DNA of 64,000 nucleotides from Candidatus Megaera endosymbiont of Mesostigma viride (GCA_020410825.1 CP084576.1:1-64000), one strand, 5' to 3'; counted from the first letter of the stretch, positions 27,836 to 37,608 are shown. Numbers and translations are program-made. Notes: generated from the letters alone by a model not told the origin.

Positions 27836-28020
27836 AAATCTATTTTTTTATTTTTCGGTAAGCTATTTATACTTTATTAATCTCTTTGCACTAATAGTTA
27901 AAATTAATATTATTTGGATTAAAATTTGTATATTTGGGTAAGCCTTCTTTAAGTTGATTTAAATAAATATTATCTATATTATCTGGTTGTTAAGTTTATA
28001 AATTTATAAGGAGAGCTAAA

Positions 28021-28623
28021 ATGACAGTATATATAGGTAAATTGGCGCCTGATTTTACAGCAAAAGCAGTGATGCCTGACGATTCAATAGATAACAATTT
28101 TAATTTAAAAACTTATTTAAAAGGCTATAAAGGCATTTTGTTTTTCTACCCCCTGGATTTTACTTTTGTTTGCCCTTCCGAAATTATTGCTTTTAATAAT
28201 AGGTTAGGAGAATTTAACTCAAGAAACACTAAGGTAGTAGCTGTAAGTGTTGACTCCCATTTTTCACACCATGCTTGGAAATCAATGTCGGTAAATAAAG
28301 GCGGAATAGGAAATGTTCAATTTCCGCTAGTGTCAGATTTGAGCAAAGAAATTTCTAAAGCTTATAACGTACTTAGTGATGAAAGTATCTCGTTTAGAGG
28401 TACATTTTTAATAGATGATGATTTTAAAGTAAGGCATTATCTTGTAAATGATTTACCTCTCGGTAGAAATGTTGATGAAACACTAAGAATGGTTGATGCT
28501 TTAGACTATCATAATGCCCATGGCGAAGTTTGTCCGGCAGGATGGAAAAAAGGTGATCAAGGAATGAGTGCTACAAAACAAGGGGTTTCTGACTACTTAA
28601 CCTCGCACGCTGAAGGGTTATAA
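28021..28623 (+). CDS. 2-Cys peroxiredoxin (AhpC/TSA family)
   Basis: Thiol peroxidase of 200 residues. Peroxidatic Cys51 lies in DFTFVCPSE and resolving Cys171 in GEVCPAGWKKG; this is the typical 2-Cys class. The start at 28021 has a strong ribosome binding site (AAGGAGAG) nine bases upstream. It is followed by dprA after 26 bp. Confidence 0.95.
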   Translation: MTVYIGKLAPDFTAKAVMPDDSIDNNFNLKTYLKGYKGILFFYPLDFTFVCPSEIIAFNNRLGEFNSRNTKVVAVSVDSHFSHHAWKSMSVNKGGIGNVQFPLVSDLSKEISKAYNVLSDESISFRGTFLIDDDFKVRHYLVNDLPLGRNVDETLRMVDALDYHNAHGEVCPAGWKKGDQGMSATKQGVSDYLTSHAEGL

Positions 28624-28649
28624 AGGAGTACTTGTAGGGGTTTTAACAC

Positions 28650-29801
28650 ATGCTAGAAAATCTTTTTGTAAATAATAAAGCTCCTGCCTATTCTGATGAA
28701 ACTATCGATATATTAAGGCTTATCAGAAGTGAAAATGTTGGCCCGAAGACTTTTTTTAACCTGGTAAAGTTTTTTGGTTCTGCATCTTGTGCCCTAGAAA
28801 ATGTACAGGATTTTTCAGTTAAAGGAGGAAGGTCGAAGCCAATTAAGCTTTATTCTAAAGATTCTGCTTTGAAAGAACTTAGAGAACTAGAAAAAAATAA
28901 TAGCTACTTAATAACTTATAAAGACCAGAATTACTCTGAATTATTATTGCAAATTCCTGATTTTCCTCCTGTTTTATCTTATAAAGGAAATATCTCATTG
29001 TTAAATCATGAGAAAATTATTGCTATAGTAGGAGCTAGGAATAGTTCAGTTAATGGTAAAGCTTTTGCAGCAAAATTATCTAAAGATCTAGTAAAAGCTG
29101 GTTACATAACGGTTTCGGGACTTGCAAGGGGTATCGATTCATCCGTTCATTCCAGTAGTTTAGACTATACGATTGCAGTAATAGCTGGCGGCATAGATCA
29201 CATATATCCGCCGGAAAATAAAACTTTGTATGAAGAAATAGCAAAAAATGGTTTGATTTTAGCAGAGTTGCCTATAGGATCTAAACCGCTTAGTCAGCAT
29301 TTTCCTCAACGTAATAGGATTATATCAGGACTTGCTCTGGCAACGATAGTAATTGAAGCTGGTATCAAATCCGGATCATTAATCACCGCGAATTTTGCTC
29401 TTGAACAAAATAGGGATGTTTTTGCCGTTCCGGGGTTTCCGCTTGATCCAAGATGCATAGGCAGTAATAAGTTAATAAAAAATGGTGCATATCTGCTTGA
29501 ATCTGTTGATGATATCGTGACAAACGTAGTATCTAAAGATAAATTTCAAAAAGAGCTTGAAGAGAAAGCAAGTTGTTTTAATAATATAGGTCTTTATATG
29601 GGAAATAAAGGTAATATTCAAGTGACTGACAGAAATCGTACTGCAGTAGTAGAATTACTTTCAGCGTCTGAAGTAACTTTTGAAGTAGTAGCGGAGCAGT
29701 TGCAACTAGAGCTACCTATATTGTACACAATATTTCTAGAACTCGAACTTGCCGGAAAAATTACAAGAACTGCCGGTAACAAAATTTCATTAATATATTA
29801 A
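28650..29801 (+). CDS. dprA: DNA processing protein DprA
   Basis: Binds incoming single-stranded DNA and loads RecA during natural transformation. The Rossmann-like core is complete: IAIVGARNSSVNGKAFA, SGLARGIDSSVH, VIAGGIDHIYPPEN, QHFPQRNRIISGLA and EAGIKSGSLITANFALEQNRDVFAVPG. 383 residues, including the C-terminal winged-helix domain. It lies between the peroxiredoxin gene and topA, a common dprA-topA arrangement. Confidence 0.96.
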   Translation: MLENLFVNNKAPAYSDETIDILRLIRSENVGPKTFFNLVKFFGSASCALENVQDFSVKGGRSKPIKLYSKDSALKELRELEKNNSYLITYKDQNYSELLLQIPDFPPVLSYKGNISLLNHEKIIAIVGARNSSVNGKAFAAKLSKDLVKAGYITVSGLARGIDSSVHSSSLDYTIAVIAGGIDHIYPPENKTLYEEIAKNGLILAELPIGSKPLSQHFPQRNRIISGLALATIVIEAGIKSGSLITANFALEQNRDVFAVPGFPLDPRCIGSNKLIKNGAYLLESVDDIVTNVVSKDKFQKELEEKASCFNNIGLYMGNKGNIQVTDRNRTAVVELLSASEVTFEVVAEQLQLELPILYTIFLELELAGKITRTAGNKISLIY

Positions 29802-29812
29802 TTTAGGTTTAA

Positions 29813-32194
29813 ATGAAACTAGTAATTGTTGAATCTCCTGCGAAAGCAAAAACTATCAATAAATATTTAGGTAACGACTATAAAGTTATAGCCTCTTTTG
29901 GTCATATCAGAGATTTGCCTTCCAAAAATGGATCTGTATTACCGGAAAAAGATTTTGCTATGAAATACGAGATTTCAGATAAATCCTCTAAATATGTTAA
30001 TGAAATCATAAAATCGGCAAAAAATGCTAGTGAAATTTATCTGGCAACCGATCCTGATCGTGAAGGGGAATCTATTTCTTGGCATGTAATGGAAGTATTA
30101 AAATCTGAGAAAGTGATTGAGGATGATAATAAATTTAAGCGTATTGCTTTTAATGAAATTACTAAAAAAGCTGTTCTTAATTCAATTGCTCATCCAAGAG
30201 CCGTTGATGGCAATTTAGTTAATGCCCAACAAGCAAGAAGAGCCTTAGATTACCTAGTTGGTTTTACCTTGTCGCCGATTTTGTGGCGTAAATTACCTGG
30301 GTGTAGGTCAGCAGGGCGTGTCCAATCAGTTGCCCTAAGATTAATTTGCGAAAGAGAGGATGAAATTGAGCGTTTTATCTCCAAAGAATTTTGGGATATT
30401 AAACTTGATATGGTTGGAAGCAAGGGGGATCTTTTTGCCGCACGGTTAACCCATGTAAATGGCAATAAACTGGAAAAATTCTCTATTACTAATCAGGCAC
30501 AAGCCGATGAAATAGTTCAGAAAGTGAATTCCCGAAAATTTCACGTGTTGTCGGTAGAAAAAAAACAGCAAAAGAGGAATCCATCTGCCCCTTTTATTAC
30601 ATCTTCTTTGCAACAAGAAGCATCAAGAAAACTTGGTTTTAGCGCTAAAAAAACAATGCAGGTAGCCCAGAAATTATATGAAGGAATCGATATTGGGGGC
30701 GAAACGCTAGGGCTAATTACTTATATGAGAACAGATGGTATTACGCTCGCTGCTGATTCGGTAGATAGTATAAGGAAACTTATTGGGGAAAAGTACGGAG
30801 CTAAGTACTTGCCACCCAAACCAATTATTTATAAATCTAAATCTAAAAATGCTCAAGAGGCTCATGAAGCAATCAGACCTACAGATATAAATCTATTACC
30901 TGAAAAATTAGCTAAAAATTTAGATGCTGATCAATTAAAACTTTATGATTTAATTTGGAAAAGAACTGCAGCATGCCAAATGGAAGCAGTAGTGATAGAT
31001 ATGGTGGGGGTTGATCTTGTTTCTGACGATAAAAGTTTTATGGCAAGAGCTACCGGTTCAACAATTGCTTTTGATGGTTTCTATAAAATCTATCAGGAAG
31101 GGGTGGATGACAACAAGGAGGAAAGCTCTAAAACCTTGCCTCCTTTAACTGAAGGAGAGGATATTGTTACTAAAAAAATTAATCCAGAACAACATTTTAC
31201 GGAAGCCCCCCCAAGGTATTCCGAAGCTACTTTAGTAAAAAAACTAGAAGAACTCGGTATTGGCAGACCTTCTACTTATGCAACAATAATTTCCGTATTG
31301 CAAGACAGGCAGTATGTTACTATGGATAAAAAGAGGTTTACCCCAAGCGAACTTGGAAGATTGGTAACAGCATTTTTAGTCGGTTTTTTTGAGAAATATG
31401 TACAATATGATTTTACTGCTGAGCTAGAAACAGACCTTGATAAAATCGCCGAAGGTATAATTGGTTGGCAATCCTTACTTTCTGAGTTTTGGAAAGGATT
31501 TAATGATAATGTTGGCAAAGTTAGTGATCGTAAAATTGGTGAAGTAATAGAATATGTTGAGAAAGCCCTTGAATACCATTTATTTGGAGATAAACATGGG
31601 AATAAAGAAATTATCGAAAAAAATAAAAAATGCCCATCATGTCTTGATGGTTTACTCAATTTGAAACTTGGTAAATTTGGCGCATTTTTGGCCTGTAATA
31701 ATTACCCTACTTGCCAGTATAAAAAACAGATTTCAAAGGGTATGGATAAAGCTTCTCCTGAAGACGCTCTGGCAACTGAGTTCACCAATAATAAGCAATT
31801 AGGAGCTGATAAGGATGGTAATATAGTAACGCTTCGGAAAGGTCCATACGGATGGTACGTGCAGCTTGGAGAAGCAGCTTCGCCTAAAGATAAGCCAAAA
31901 AGATCTGCTCTACCACCAAGTATAAACCCAGATAGTCTGACTTTAGAGACTGCGCTAAAATTGCTTAATTTACCTATCTCGATTGCTCCTCATTTACCTG
32001 CCGGGGAAGAAATTTTAATGGGTATAGGCCGTTTTGGGCCATACTTAAAATATCAAAATAAGTTTATCTCTATACCTAAAAATATCGACCCCTTCAATAT
32101 TGATATCAAACAGGCAAGGTCGTTAATTGAGCAAAAAAATCAAAAAGCCGAGCCAGCTACCAAAAATAAGTCGAAAAGAAAAAATAATAGCTAA
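29813..32194 (+). CDS. topA: DNA topoisomerase I
   Basis: Type IA topoisomerase relaxing negative supercoils. The TOPRIM domain begins MKLVIVESPAKAKTI and contains DPDREGE (about 80-86). The catalytic Tyr304 lies in GLITYMRTDG. One C4 zinc finger near 610 (CPSCLDGLL ... CNNYPTC) is followed by topoisomerase C-terminal repeats and a Lys-rich tail. 793 residues. It is 11 bp after dprA and followed by a terminator hairpin. Confidence 0.97.
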   Translation: MKLVIVESPAKAKTINKYLGNDYKVIASFGHIRDLPSKNGSVLPEKDFAMKYEISDKSSKYVNEIIKSAKNASEIYLATDPDREGESISWHVMEVLKSEKVIEDDNKFKRIAFNEITKKAVLNSIAHPRAVDGNLVNAQQARRALDYLVGFTLSPILWRKLPGCRSAGRVQSVALRLICEREDEIERFISKEFWDIKLDMVGSKGDLFAARLTHVNGNKLEKFSITNQAQADEIVQKVNSRKFHVLSVEKKQQKRNPSAPFITSSLQQEASRKLGFSAKKTMQVAQKLYEGIDIGGETLGLITYMRTDGITLAADSVDSIRKLIGEKYGAKYLPPKPIIYKSKSKNAQEAHEAIRPTDINLLPEKLAKNLDADQLKLYDLIWKRTAACQMEAVVIDMVGVDLVSDDKSFMARATGSTIAFDGFYKIYQEGVDDNKEESSKTLPPLTEGEDIVTKKINPEQHFTEAPPRYSEATLVKKLEELGIGRPSTYATIISVLQDRQYVTMDKKRFTPSELGRLVTAFLVGFFEKYVQYDFTAELETDLDKIAEGIIGWQSLLSEFWKGFNDNVGKVSDRKIGEVIEYVEKALEYHLFGDKHGNKEIIEKNKKCPSCLDGLLNLKLGKFGAFLACNNYPTCQYKKQISKGMDKASPEDALATEFTNNKQLGADKDGNIVTLRKGPYGWYVQLGEAASPKDKPKRSALPPSINPDSLTLETALKLLNLPISIAPHLPAGEEILMGIGRFGPYLKYQNKFISIPKNIDPFNIDIKQARSLIEQKNQKAEPATKNKSKRKNNS

Positions 32195-32314
32195 AAAGAT
32201 TTGCCTTAAAGCATTTCAAGGGGCAAGCCTATTTTAAGCAATAATGCTTGCTTACCTTGAGCTGGTTGATTTGCTTATTATAGAAATAAAGAGTAACTGC
32301 AAGCTTTTTTTTAT

Positions 32315-32340
32315 AAAACTTACTTGTAAGTTTTATTTTT
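32315..32340 (+). terminator. Intrinsic terminator after topA
   Basis: Stem AAAACTTAC / GTAAGTTTT with a 2-nt TT loop, followed by ATTTTT. It lies 120 bp downstream of topA and before rpsD. Confidence 0.5.
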
Positions 32341-32415
32341 GAGTTTGACTTTTTTAAATAGTATTTATATAATCAGCAAAAAGTTAATTTTAAATGCTAA
32401 TTAGGTATAGATAGA

Positions 32416-33033
32416 GTGACTAAAATCATTAAGGCAAAGTATAAGGCAAGTAGAAGACTAGGTAAAACTGTATGGGGAGACGCAAAAGATCCTTTTAATA
32501 CAAAAAATTACCGCCCAGGTCAGCATGGTCCTAATGGACGCCCTAAAACTTCAGATTATGGCACTCACTTACAAGCAAAACAACTTGTTAAAGCTCATTA
32601 CGGTAGAATAACTGAAAAACAGTTTAGAAATACTTTTACTCTCGCCAATAAAATGAAAGGTAATACGGCAGAAAATTTTGCAGGGTTACTTGAAAAAAGA
32701 ATAGACATGGTGGTTTACAGGTTAAATCTTGCACCTTCGATATTCACTGCTAGGCAGTTGGTATCACATAAGCATGTTAAATTAAATGGTAAAAAAGTCA
32801 ATATACCAAGTTTAAGAGTAAAGGAAGGTGACGTAATTGAACTTAAGGATTCTTCAAAACAAATAGTAATTTGTGCAGAATCTGCCCAGAAGCTGGATCG
32901 GTCAGTTCCTACTTACTTGTCTTTAGATGCTGATTCTATGTCCGGTACTTTTGTAAGAACACCTTCAATTTGTGATATTCCTTATCCATTTGAAGCTGAC
33001 TTTAACAAGATAGTTGAGCTTTATTCTCGCTAG
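32416..33033 (+). CDS. rpsD: 30S ribosomal protein S4
   Basis: 205 residues. The S4 RNA-binding domain is visible ([41 protein letters not shown]). The start is a GTG. The N terminus lacks the zinc-binding cysteines, as expected for the C-minus form. It stands as a single gene between topA and the accessory region. Confidence 0.97.
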   Translation: MTKIIKAKYKASRRLGKTVWGDAKDPFNTKNYRPGQHGPNGRPKTSDYGTHLQAKQLVKAHYGRITEKQFRNTFTLANKMKGNTAENFAGLLEKRIDMVVYRLNLAPSIFTARQLVSHKHVKLNGKKVNIPSLRVKEGDVIELKDSSKQIVICAESAQKLDRSVPTYLSLDADSMSGTFVRTPSICDIPYPFEADFNKIVELYSR

Positions 33034-33062
33034 GAAAATTTTAAGTGTGTTTTATATTTTTT

Positions 33063-33095
33063 GTTGCTCCAAAAAATCTTAGTTTTTGGAGCAAC
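33063..33095. repeat. Inverted repeat downstream of rpsD
   Basis: Perfect 13-bp arms, GTTGCTCCAAAAA and its complement, with a 7-nt loop. It is 30 bp after the rpsD stop and probably acts at the 3' end of that transcript. There is no U-tract after it on the plus strand. Confidence 0.5.
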
Positions 33096-33108
33096 GTGGT
33101 CATTAGTA

Positions 33109-33141
33109 GATCTAAATGGTTATAAATTAACCATTTAGATC
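33109..33141. repeat. Inverted repeat at the 3' end of the duplicated-domain gene
   Basis: Perfect 13-bp arms (33109-33121 and 33129-33141) flanking a 7-nt AT-rich loop. The right arm overlaps the last codons of the minus-strand gene ending at 33135. It is probably a transcript-end hairpin. Confidence 0.5.
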
Positions 33142-33716
33142 TCACTCTCTAAGGATAATTTCTCTTGTATAAGCCCGGCCATTTGAGCGCATATATCTTC
33201 TTCTCCCAGATATTCCAAAGTAAGATTAACTATAGTATTGTAATCACTAGAGAGATATTCTAATATTAGTTCACATGGTCGGTTATCTGTGAGTTCCTCC
33301 AGTAATTTTCTTACAAGTTTTTCTTGTATCAGTCTAGCCATTTGGGTGCGTACATCTTCTTCTCCCAGATATTCTAAAGTAATATTAACTATAGTATCGT
33401 AATCACTAAATAAGTATTCTAATATTAATTCACATGGTTGGTTATCTGTGAATTCCTTCAGTAATTTTCTTACGCTTGGTTTTTCGCTAAAAGACTCTTC
33501 TAATAATTCTACTCTAGAACCTAATATAGTGCTACTATCATCTAAGCTTTCATCTACTTCATAGGATGGTAAACATTGCTTAGTTTTAATGTATGAGTAA
33601 GTATTTAGTAAATCCCAATAATCATGGCTAACTTGTAGTTTTATGGATAATAATTCTTGGCTTGCTTCCTCTGTTACTTGGCTGTAAAGCTTGGCCAGTC
33701 GATTGAACATTAACAC
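33135..33716 (-). CDS. Hypothetical protein with 53-residue tandem duplication
   Basis: 193 residues. Residues 82-134 and 135-187 are two near-identical 53-residue units (VRKLL-E-TDN-PCELILEYL-SDY-TIVN-TLEYLGEED), encoded by direct repeats at 33315-33473 and 33156-33314. Each unit looks like two amphipathic helices. No signal peptide. It starts 8 bp after the TPR protein gene on the same strand, so the pair is an operon. Function unknown; an effector or scaffold role would be guesswork. Confidence 0.65.
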   Translation of the reverse strand: MLMFNRLAKLYSQVTEEASQELLSIKLQVSHDYWDLLNTYSYIKTKQCLPSYEVDESLDDSSTILGSRVELLEESFSEKPSVRKLLKEFTDNQPCELILEYLFSDYDTIVNITLEYLGEEDVRTQMARLIQEKLVRKLLEELTDNRPCELILEYLSSDYNTIVNLTLEYLGEEDICAQMAGLIQEKLSLESEI

Positions 33717-33724
33717 CGCTGTAT

Positions 33725-34507
33725 TTACATCTGTAATTTTTTCCAGGCATTGGTAACAGGAAAAGATTGGCTAAGAAGGTACTTTGCATGTTTTAAGCAT
33801 GGATCTGGAAGTTGTTCATATATCATTTTATATGTGTTTTTCCTACCTACCAATCTCTCAAATTCATCCATGGGGTCACCAGTGTGGCACAGGTCAATAA
33901 AATATTCTGTAATATTGTTTTTTATTGCTTTATGGATTACTAAGGTGTTTTGACGGGATTTACTTGCGAGTTGAAACGCCTGATTATAATAAGTATGAGC
34001 TGCCTTAAAGTGCTTTTGAAGATTTGCTACATATCCCATATTGTATAGAGCATCCAAACTTTGATCCAGCGCGTTAGATATACTTAAGTAGTGCAGGGCT
34101 ATAAGAAGATTTCCTTCTTTAATATAGTAGCACCCAATATTATAATATAGACTTTTTTGTGTATAGGTTAGTATTTCCGGATTAATATATTTTTGTAACT
34201 CTTGCTTTACAAAAATAGTTTTTACTGCCTCTTCGTAGTGCCGATTATTATATAACACAATAGCCAAATTACAGATAGCATTTGTATAATTGTTCTTATT
34301 TATGTCTATTCCTTTAGATATTGCTGTCTTAAAACAGTCTATAGCTTTTTTATAAAATAGTTCAGCACTTTCATAGTTTTCTGCTAAGTCCTGATTATTA
34401 GCCTCCCTTAAATAGCGGGTAGCTAATACATTAGGAAACATTTTCTGAAGAGTTATTATTTCAGAATTAATTCGTTTCTTATTTTCTTTTTTCTCTTCCC
34501 GTTTCAT
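33725..34507 (-). CDS. TPR-repeat protein
   Basis: About 260 residues made mostly of tetratricopeptide helices (ALAENYESAELFYKKAIDCF-like, NLAIVLYNNRHYEEAVKTIF, NIGCYYIKEGNLLIALHYLSISNAL, NMGYVANLQKHFKAAHTYYNQAFQLA). The ATG at 34507 is preferred to 34525, because a GGAGA ribosome binding site lies 9-10 bases ahead of it. It is the upstream gene of a two-gene operon with the duplicated-domain protein. It is probably a protein-interaction module; its partner is not evident. Confidence 0.75.
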   Translation of the reverse strand: MKREEKKENKKRINSEIITLQKMFPNVLATRYLREANNQDLAENYESAELFYKKAIDCFKTAISKGIDINKNNYTNAICNLAIVLYNNRHYEEAVKTIFVKQELQKYINPEILTYTQKSLYYNIGCYYIKEGNLLIALHYLSISNALDQSLDALYNMGYVANLQKHFKAAHTYYNQAFQLASKSRQNTLVIHKAIKNNITEYFIDLCHTGDPMDEFERLVGRKNTYKMIYEQLPDPCLKHAKYLLSQSFPVTNAWKKLQM

Positions 34508-34693
34508 ATAAAAAAATTTCTCCAATTCATTTTTGGTATAATAATATCGGGGGCAGTAGTATCACATTGCTTTAGAATAAAGTGGTAACCTTTCTTCTAA
34601 AAAATAAGAAATAATATACTGAAACCTTTTTAACTTATGGTTGATCTTGCATATAGCATGTTTTTGAAAGATTTTCTAGATATAATATTACTA

Positions 34694-36979
34694 CTATAAA
34701 TTATATAAAAAAGACGTTGCAATATTCTTACTTTCAACTTTGCGATCAAAACTATAATTTCCACGTATTTTAAAACGAAGCGCTTTTCCGTGTAAAATAT
34801 TTAGGCTTATACCTAAATTAAGCCTAGGTTTTTTGCGCAGTAAATAGTGATTTTCTATGCAACCGTAATTATCTTGAGTAATTACTATACTATTAGAAAA
34901 ACCTTTTATATTTACTAAATTTTCTGCTTTTACGTAAAAAACCGGTTTTATAATAATCCCTTGGTGGGTTAAAAGTTTTTTAAAACTGAGTTTAGTCGTA
35001 TTAAGTAAGAACTGAGTTTTTTTTCTTGGTATAAGAACTTCAACTTCTCTATTTTTTTTATAAAATTGATAAATATCAAAATGTGAATATGTAGTGCGAA
35101 AGGATAGTTTAATTATTGTATCTCTATTTAATGTATACATATTCGTGCTTTCTATACCTGCTTTGAACATTTTACTACGTGATCGAGTTTTGATAGAGTA
35201 GGGATAATCTATTGTATGTTGTAGCAATGATTCTCCATATTGCACATTACTATTAACCATAACCTTATCTGTTAAGGTAAGGGAGTTGTATAATATCAGA
35301 TAATTTATTTGTGAATTTTGTATATTTTTTCTATGTCCATAAAAATCGGTGTTTGATATTCCTTTAAAAAGTGCTAACCCTAATATCAGCTTTTCATTTA
35401 ATTTTGTATCAAATCCATTAATGTGGCCCTGTTGTTTATTACTAAAAATAGTAACATTACTTAAACCTTTTTGCTTTGTTTTGCCTTTTAAAAATCTACG
35501 CCAAAACTTTTTTCGGTCTAACATTTCGATTTCTGCTTTTTTCTCAAATAAATTACTAAGTCTATTGCTAACTGCAATTGAGATTATATCAAAGTCCTCT
35601 ATGAGGCAGTTCATAACTGCAGTTGGTTTTTGAATGGTACTATTAGCATAATTACTATCTACCTGAATTTCCGCAGGAGGCTGCGGAGGGGAGAGAGCAA
35701 TAGGTGGTGCTGGGACATGAGCTGGAACGTGAGCTGGAACGTGAGCTGGAACATGAGCTGGGACATGAGCGCAAACCTCATGTACCTCTGCATGCTCTAC
35801 CTCATGTACCTCTGCATGTTCTACCTCATGTACCTCTGCATGTTCTACCTCATGTACCAGTCCATGTTGAACATAAGGCATTGGTGCTATTTCCTCCAGA
35901 GCATTTTGGCCGTCAGTAGGGAGGATGGGCTCAACTCCGGTCCTAATATGCATAGGCCTTGACGGCATTGGGTCTATTTCCTCTAGAGCATTTTCGCCGT
36001 CAATAGGGAGGATGGGTTGAACTTCAGTTCTAATGCTCATCGGTCTTGGCGGTATTGGGTTTATTTCCTCTAGAGCATTTTGGCCGTCAGTAGGGAGGAT
36101 GGGCTCAACTCCGGTCCTAATATGCATAGGCCTTGACGGTATTGGGTCTATTTCCTCTAGAGCATTTTCGCCGTCAATAGGGAGGATGGGCTCAACTCCG
36201 GTCCTAATATGCATAGGCCTTGACGGCATTGGTGCTATTTCCTCCAGAGCATTTTGGCCGTCAGTAGGGAGGATGGGCTCAACTCCGGTCCTAATATGCA
36301 TAGGCCTTGGCGGCATTGGGTCTATTTCCTCTAGAGCATTTTCGCCGTCAATAGGGAGGATGGGCTCAACTCCGGTCCTAATATGCATAGGCCTTGACGG
36401 TATTGGTGCTATTTCCTCCAGAGCATTTTGGCCGTCAGTAGGGAGGATGGGTTGAACTTCAGTTCTAATGCTCATCGGTCTTGGCGGTATTGGGTTTATT
36501 TCCTCTAGAGCATTTTCGCCGTCAGTAGGGAGGATGGGTTGAACTTCAGTTCTAATGCTCATCGGTCTTGGCGGTATTGGTGCTATTTCCTCCAGAGCAT
36601 TTTGGCCGTCAGTAGGGAGGATGGGCTCGACCTTAGTTCTAATGCTCATCGGTCTTGGCGGTATTGGGTTTATTTCCTCTAGAGCATTTTCGCCGTCAAT
36701 AGGGAGGATGGGCTCGACCTTAGTTCTAATGCTCATCGGTCTTGACGGCATTGGTGCTATTTCCTCTAGAGCATTTTGGCCGTCAGTAGGGAGGATGGGC
36801 TCGACCTTAGTTCTAATGCTCATCGGTCTTGACGGCATGGGGGATATATAGGATATATAAGGTACATTTCCAATTCCAGAAGCTGAACATAAATTAGTAT
36901 AACACCAAAATAATATTATTAATAAAAAGACCTTGTTAGGCTTAAAAGTTTTAAAAGAGTGGACTTTAAAATCGACCAT
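34694..36979 (-). CDS. Autotransporter (Sca-like) with proline-rich tandem-repeat passenger
   Basis: 761 residues. The signal peptide has core KVFLLIILFWCYTNL, cleavage probably after CSA. Residues 45-363 are eleven tandem 29-residue units (consensus I-x-P-x-P-x-RPM-x-IRT-x-V-x-PILP-x-DG-x-NALEE). Three VHEVEHAE units (375-398) and five AHVP units (404-423) follow. After a Pro-rich linker, the last ~270 residues alternate polar and hydrophobic strands typical of a type V secretion beta-barrel and end in SFLYNL. The repeats would form an extended surface stalk. It is a likely surface antigen or adhesin; the passenger is unlike known Sca proteins I can recall. Repeat number probably varies between strains. 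Confidence 0.7.
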   Translation of the reverse strand: MVDFKVHSFKTFKPNKVFLLIILFWCYTNLCSASGIGNVPYISYISPMPSRPMSIRTKVEPILPTDGQNALEEIAPMPSRPMSIRTKVEPILPIDGENALEEINPIPPRPMSIRTKVEPILPTDGQNALEEIAPIPPRPMSIRTEVQPILPTDGENALEEINPIPPRPMSIRTEVQPILPTDGQNALEEIAPIPSRPMHIRTGVEPILPIDGENALEEIDPMPPRPMHIRTGVEPILPTDGQNALEEIAPMPSRPMHIRTGVEPILPIDGENALEEIDPIPSRPMHIRTGVEPILPTDGQNALEEINPIPPRPMSIRTEVQPILPIDGENALEEIDPMPSRPMHIRTGVEPILPTDGQNALEEIAPMPYVQHGLVHEVEHAEVHEVEHAEVHEVEHAEVHEVCAHVPAHVPAHVPAHVPAHVPAPPIALSPPQPPAEIQVDSNYANSTIQKPTAVMNCLIEDFDIISIAVSNRLSNLFEKKAEIEMLDRKKFWRRFLKGKTKQKGLSNVTIFSNKQQGHINGFDTKLNEKLILGLALFKGISNTDFYGHRKNIQNSQINYLILYNSLTLTDKVMVNSNVQYGESLLQHTIDYPYSIKTRSRSKMFKAGIESTNMYTLNRDTIIKLSFRTTYSHFDIYQFYKKNREVEVLIPRKKTQFLLNTTKLSFKKLLTHQGIIIKPVFYVKAENLVNIKGFSNSIVITQDNYGCIENHYLLRKKPRLNLGISLNILHGKALRFKIRGNYSFDRKVESKNIATSFLYNL
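35711..35857 (-). repeat. Short tandem repeats (24-bp and 12-bp units) in the autotransporter gene
   Basis: Three 24-bp units encoding VHEVEHAE are followed by a partial unit and five 12-bp units encoding AHVP, all in frame. They are prone to slippage. Confidence 0.85.
35891..36847 (-). repeat. Eleven 87-bp tandem repeats in the autotransporter gene
   Basis: Eleven in-frame copies of an 87-bp unit. Variants alternate (TDGQNALEEIA versus IDGENALEEI[N/D]), giving a higher-order 174-bp period that implies expansion by duplicating pairs. Confidence 0.9.
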
Positions 36980-37090
36980 TAAATAATTTTTAATCTTTTT
37001 AATTAGCAGTTGATAAAATAGTAGTATTTTTTTCTAGCTCAAGAGATATGTTATTTTTGTTATTTAATATAGGAATTTAAAGAAACTGAA

Positions 37091-37445
37091 CCTGTATTAG
37101 TTTTCTGGACACATTTTGTGTTAAAATAAAGAGAGAGCTAATATGAAAAAGAAAATCGAAAAACACACCTCTGACTTCAGGAAAGAAGCAGTTAGACTAG
37201 TATTACAAACTGATCAGCCAAAAGCTGTTATAGCAGATGAACTCGGTATAAACAGGAATACTTTATATACTTGAATACAAAAAGCAATGCAAGAAAGAGC
37301 AGATTTATCAGAAACTAAAAACCATGTTAAATATCAAAACCTTGAAGAAGAGAATCGAGCTCTACGAGCTAAAATAAAAAGGATAGAGCAGGAGCGCAAT
37401 ATATTAAAAAAAGCCGCAGCGTATTTTGCAAGCCAAGATCTGTAA
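37091..37445 (+). pseudogene. IS3-family orfA remnant with left terminal end
   Basis: The end sequence beginning CCTGTATTAGTTTTCTGGAC (37091) is followed by an orfA-type ORF from 37143. It encodes SDFRKEAVRLVLQ, an HTH (KAVIADELGINRNTLYT) and a leucine-zipper-like tail (LEEENRALRAKIKRIEQERNILKKAAAYFA), stopping at 37445. An in-frame TGA replaces the expected Trp after NTLYT. OrfB and the right end are absent. A second copy of the same end is at 62027. Confidence 0.8.
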
Positions 37446-37608
37446 GATACACTCTTCGGGATAATTATCGTAATCAAATTTTACTTGAGAATTGTCCTAA
37501 AATATTTTAATAAGCATATTGCAAATGACTTAAAAATGATGTTATATGTGAAATTTGGTACGCATTTTGTTTGCGTTCTAATTAAACCTAAAAGTTAAGG
37601 AGTTTATT

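Noticed and set aside
31276-31659. 127-codon minus-strand ORF inside topA
   Set aside because: It is antisense to the conserved topoisomerase core, with no homology or start signal.
35891-36847. Tandem repeats considered as a CRISPR array
   Set aside because: The units are contiguous with no unique spacers, are 87 bp long and keep a reading frame, so they are coding repeats.
35630-36851. Long plus-strand ORFs (35630-35962, 36033-36455, 36555-36851)
   Set aside because: They are antisense to the in-frame tandem repeats of the autotransporter gene. The repeat unit length (multiple of 3) keeps shadow frames open.
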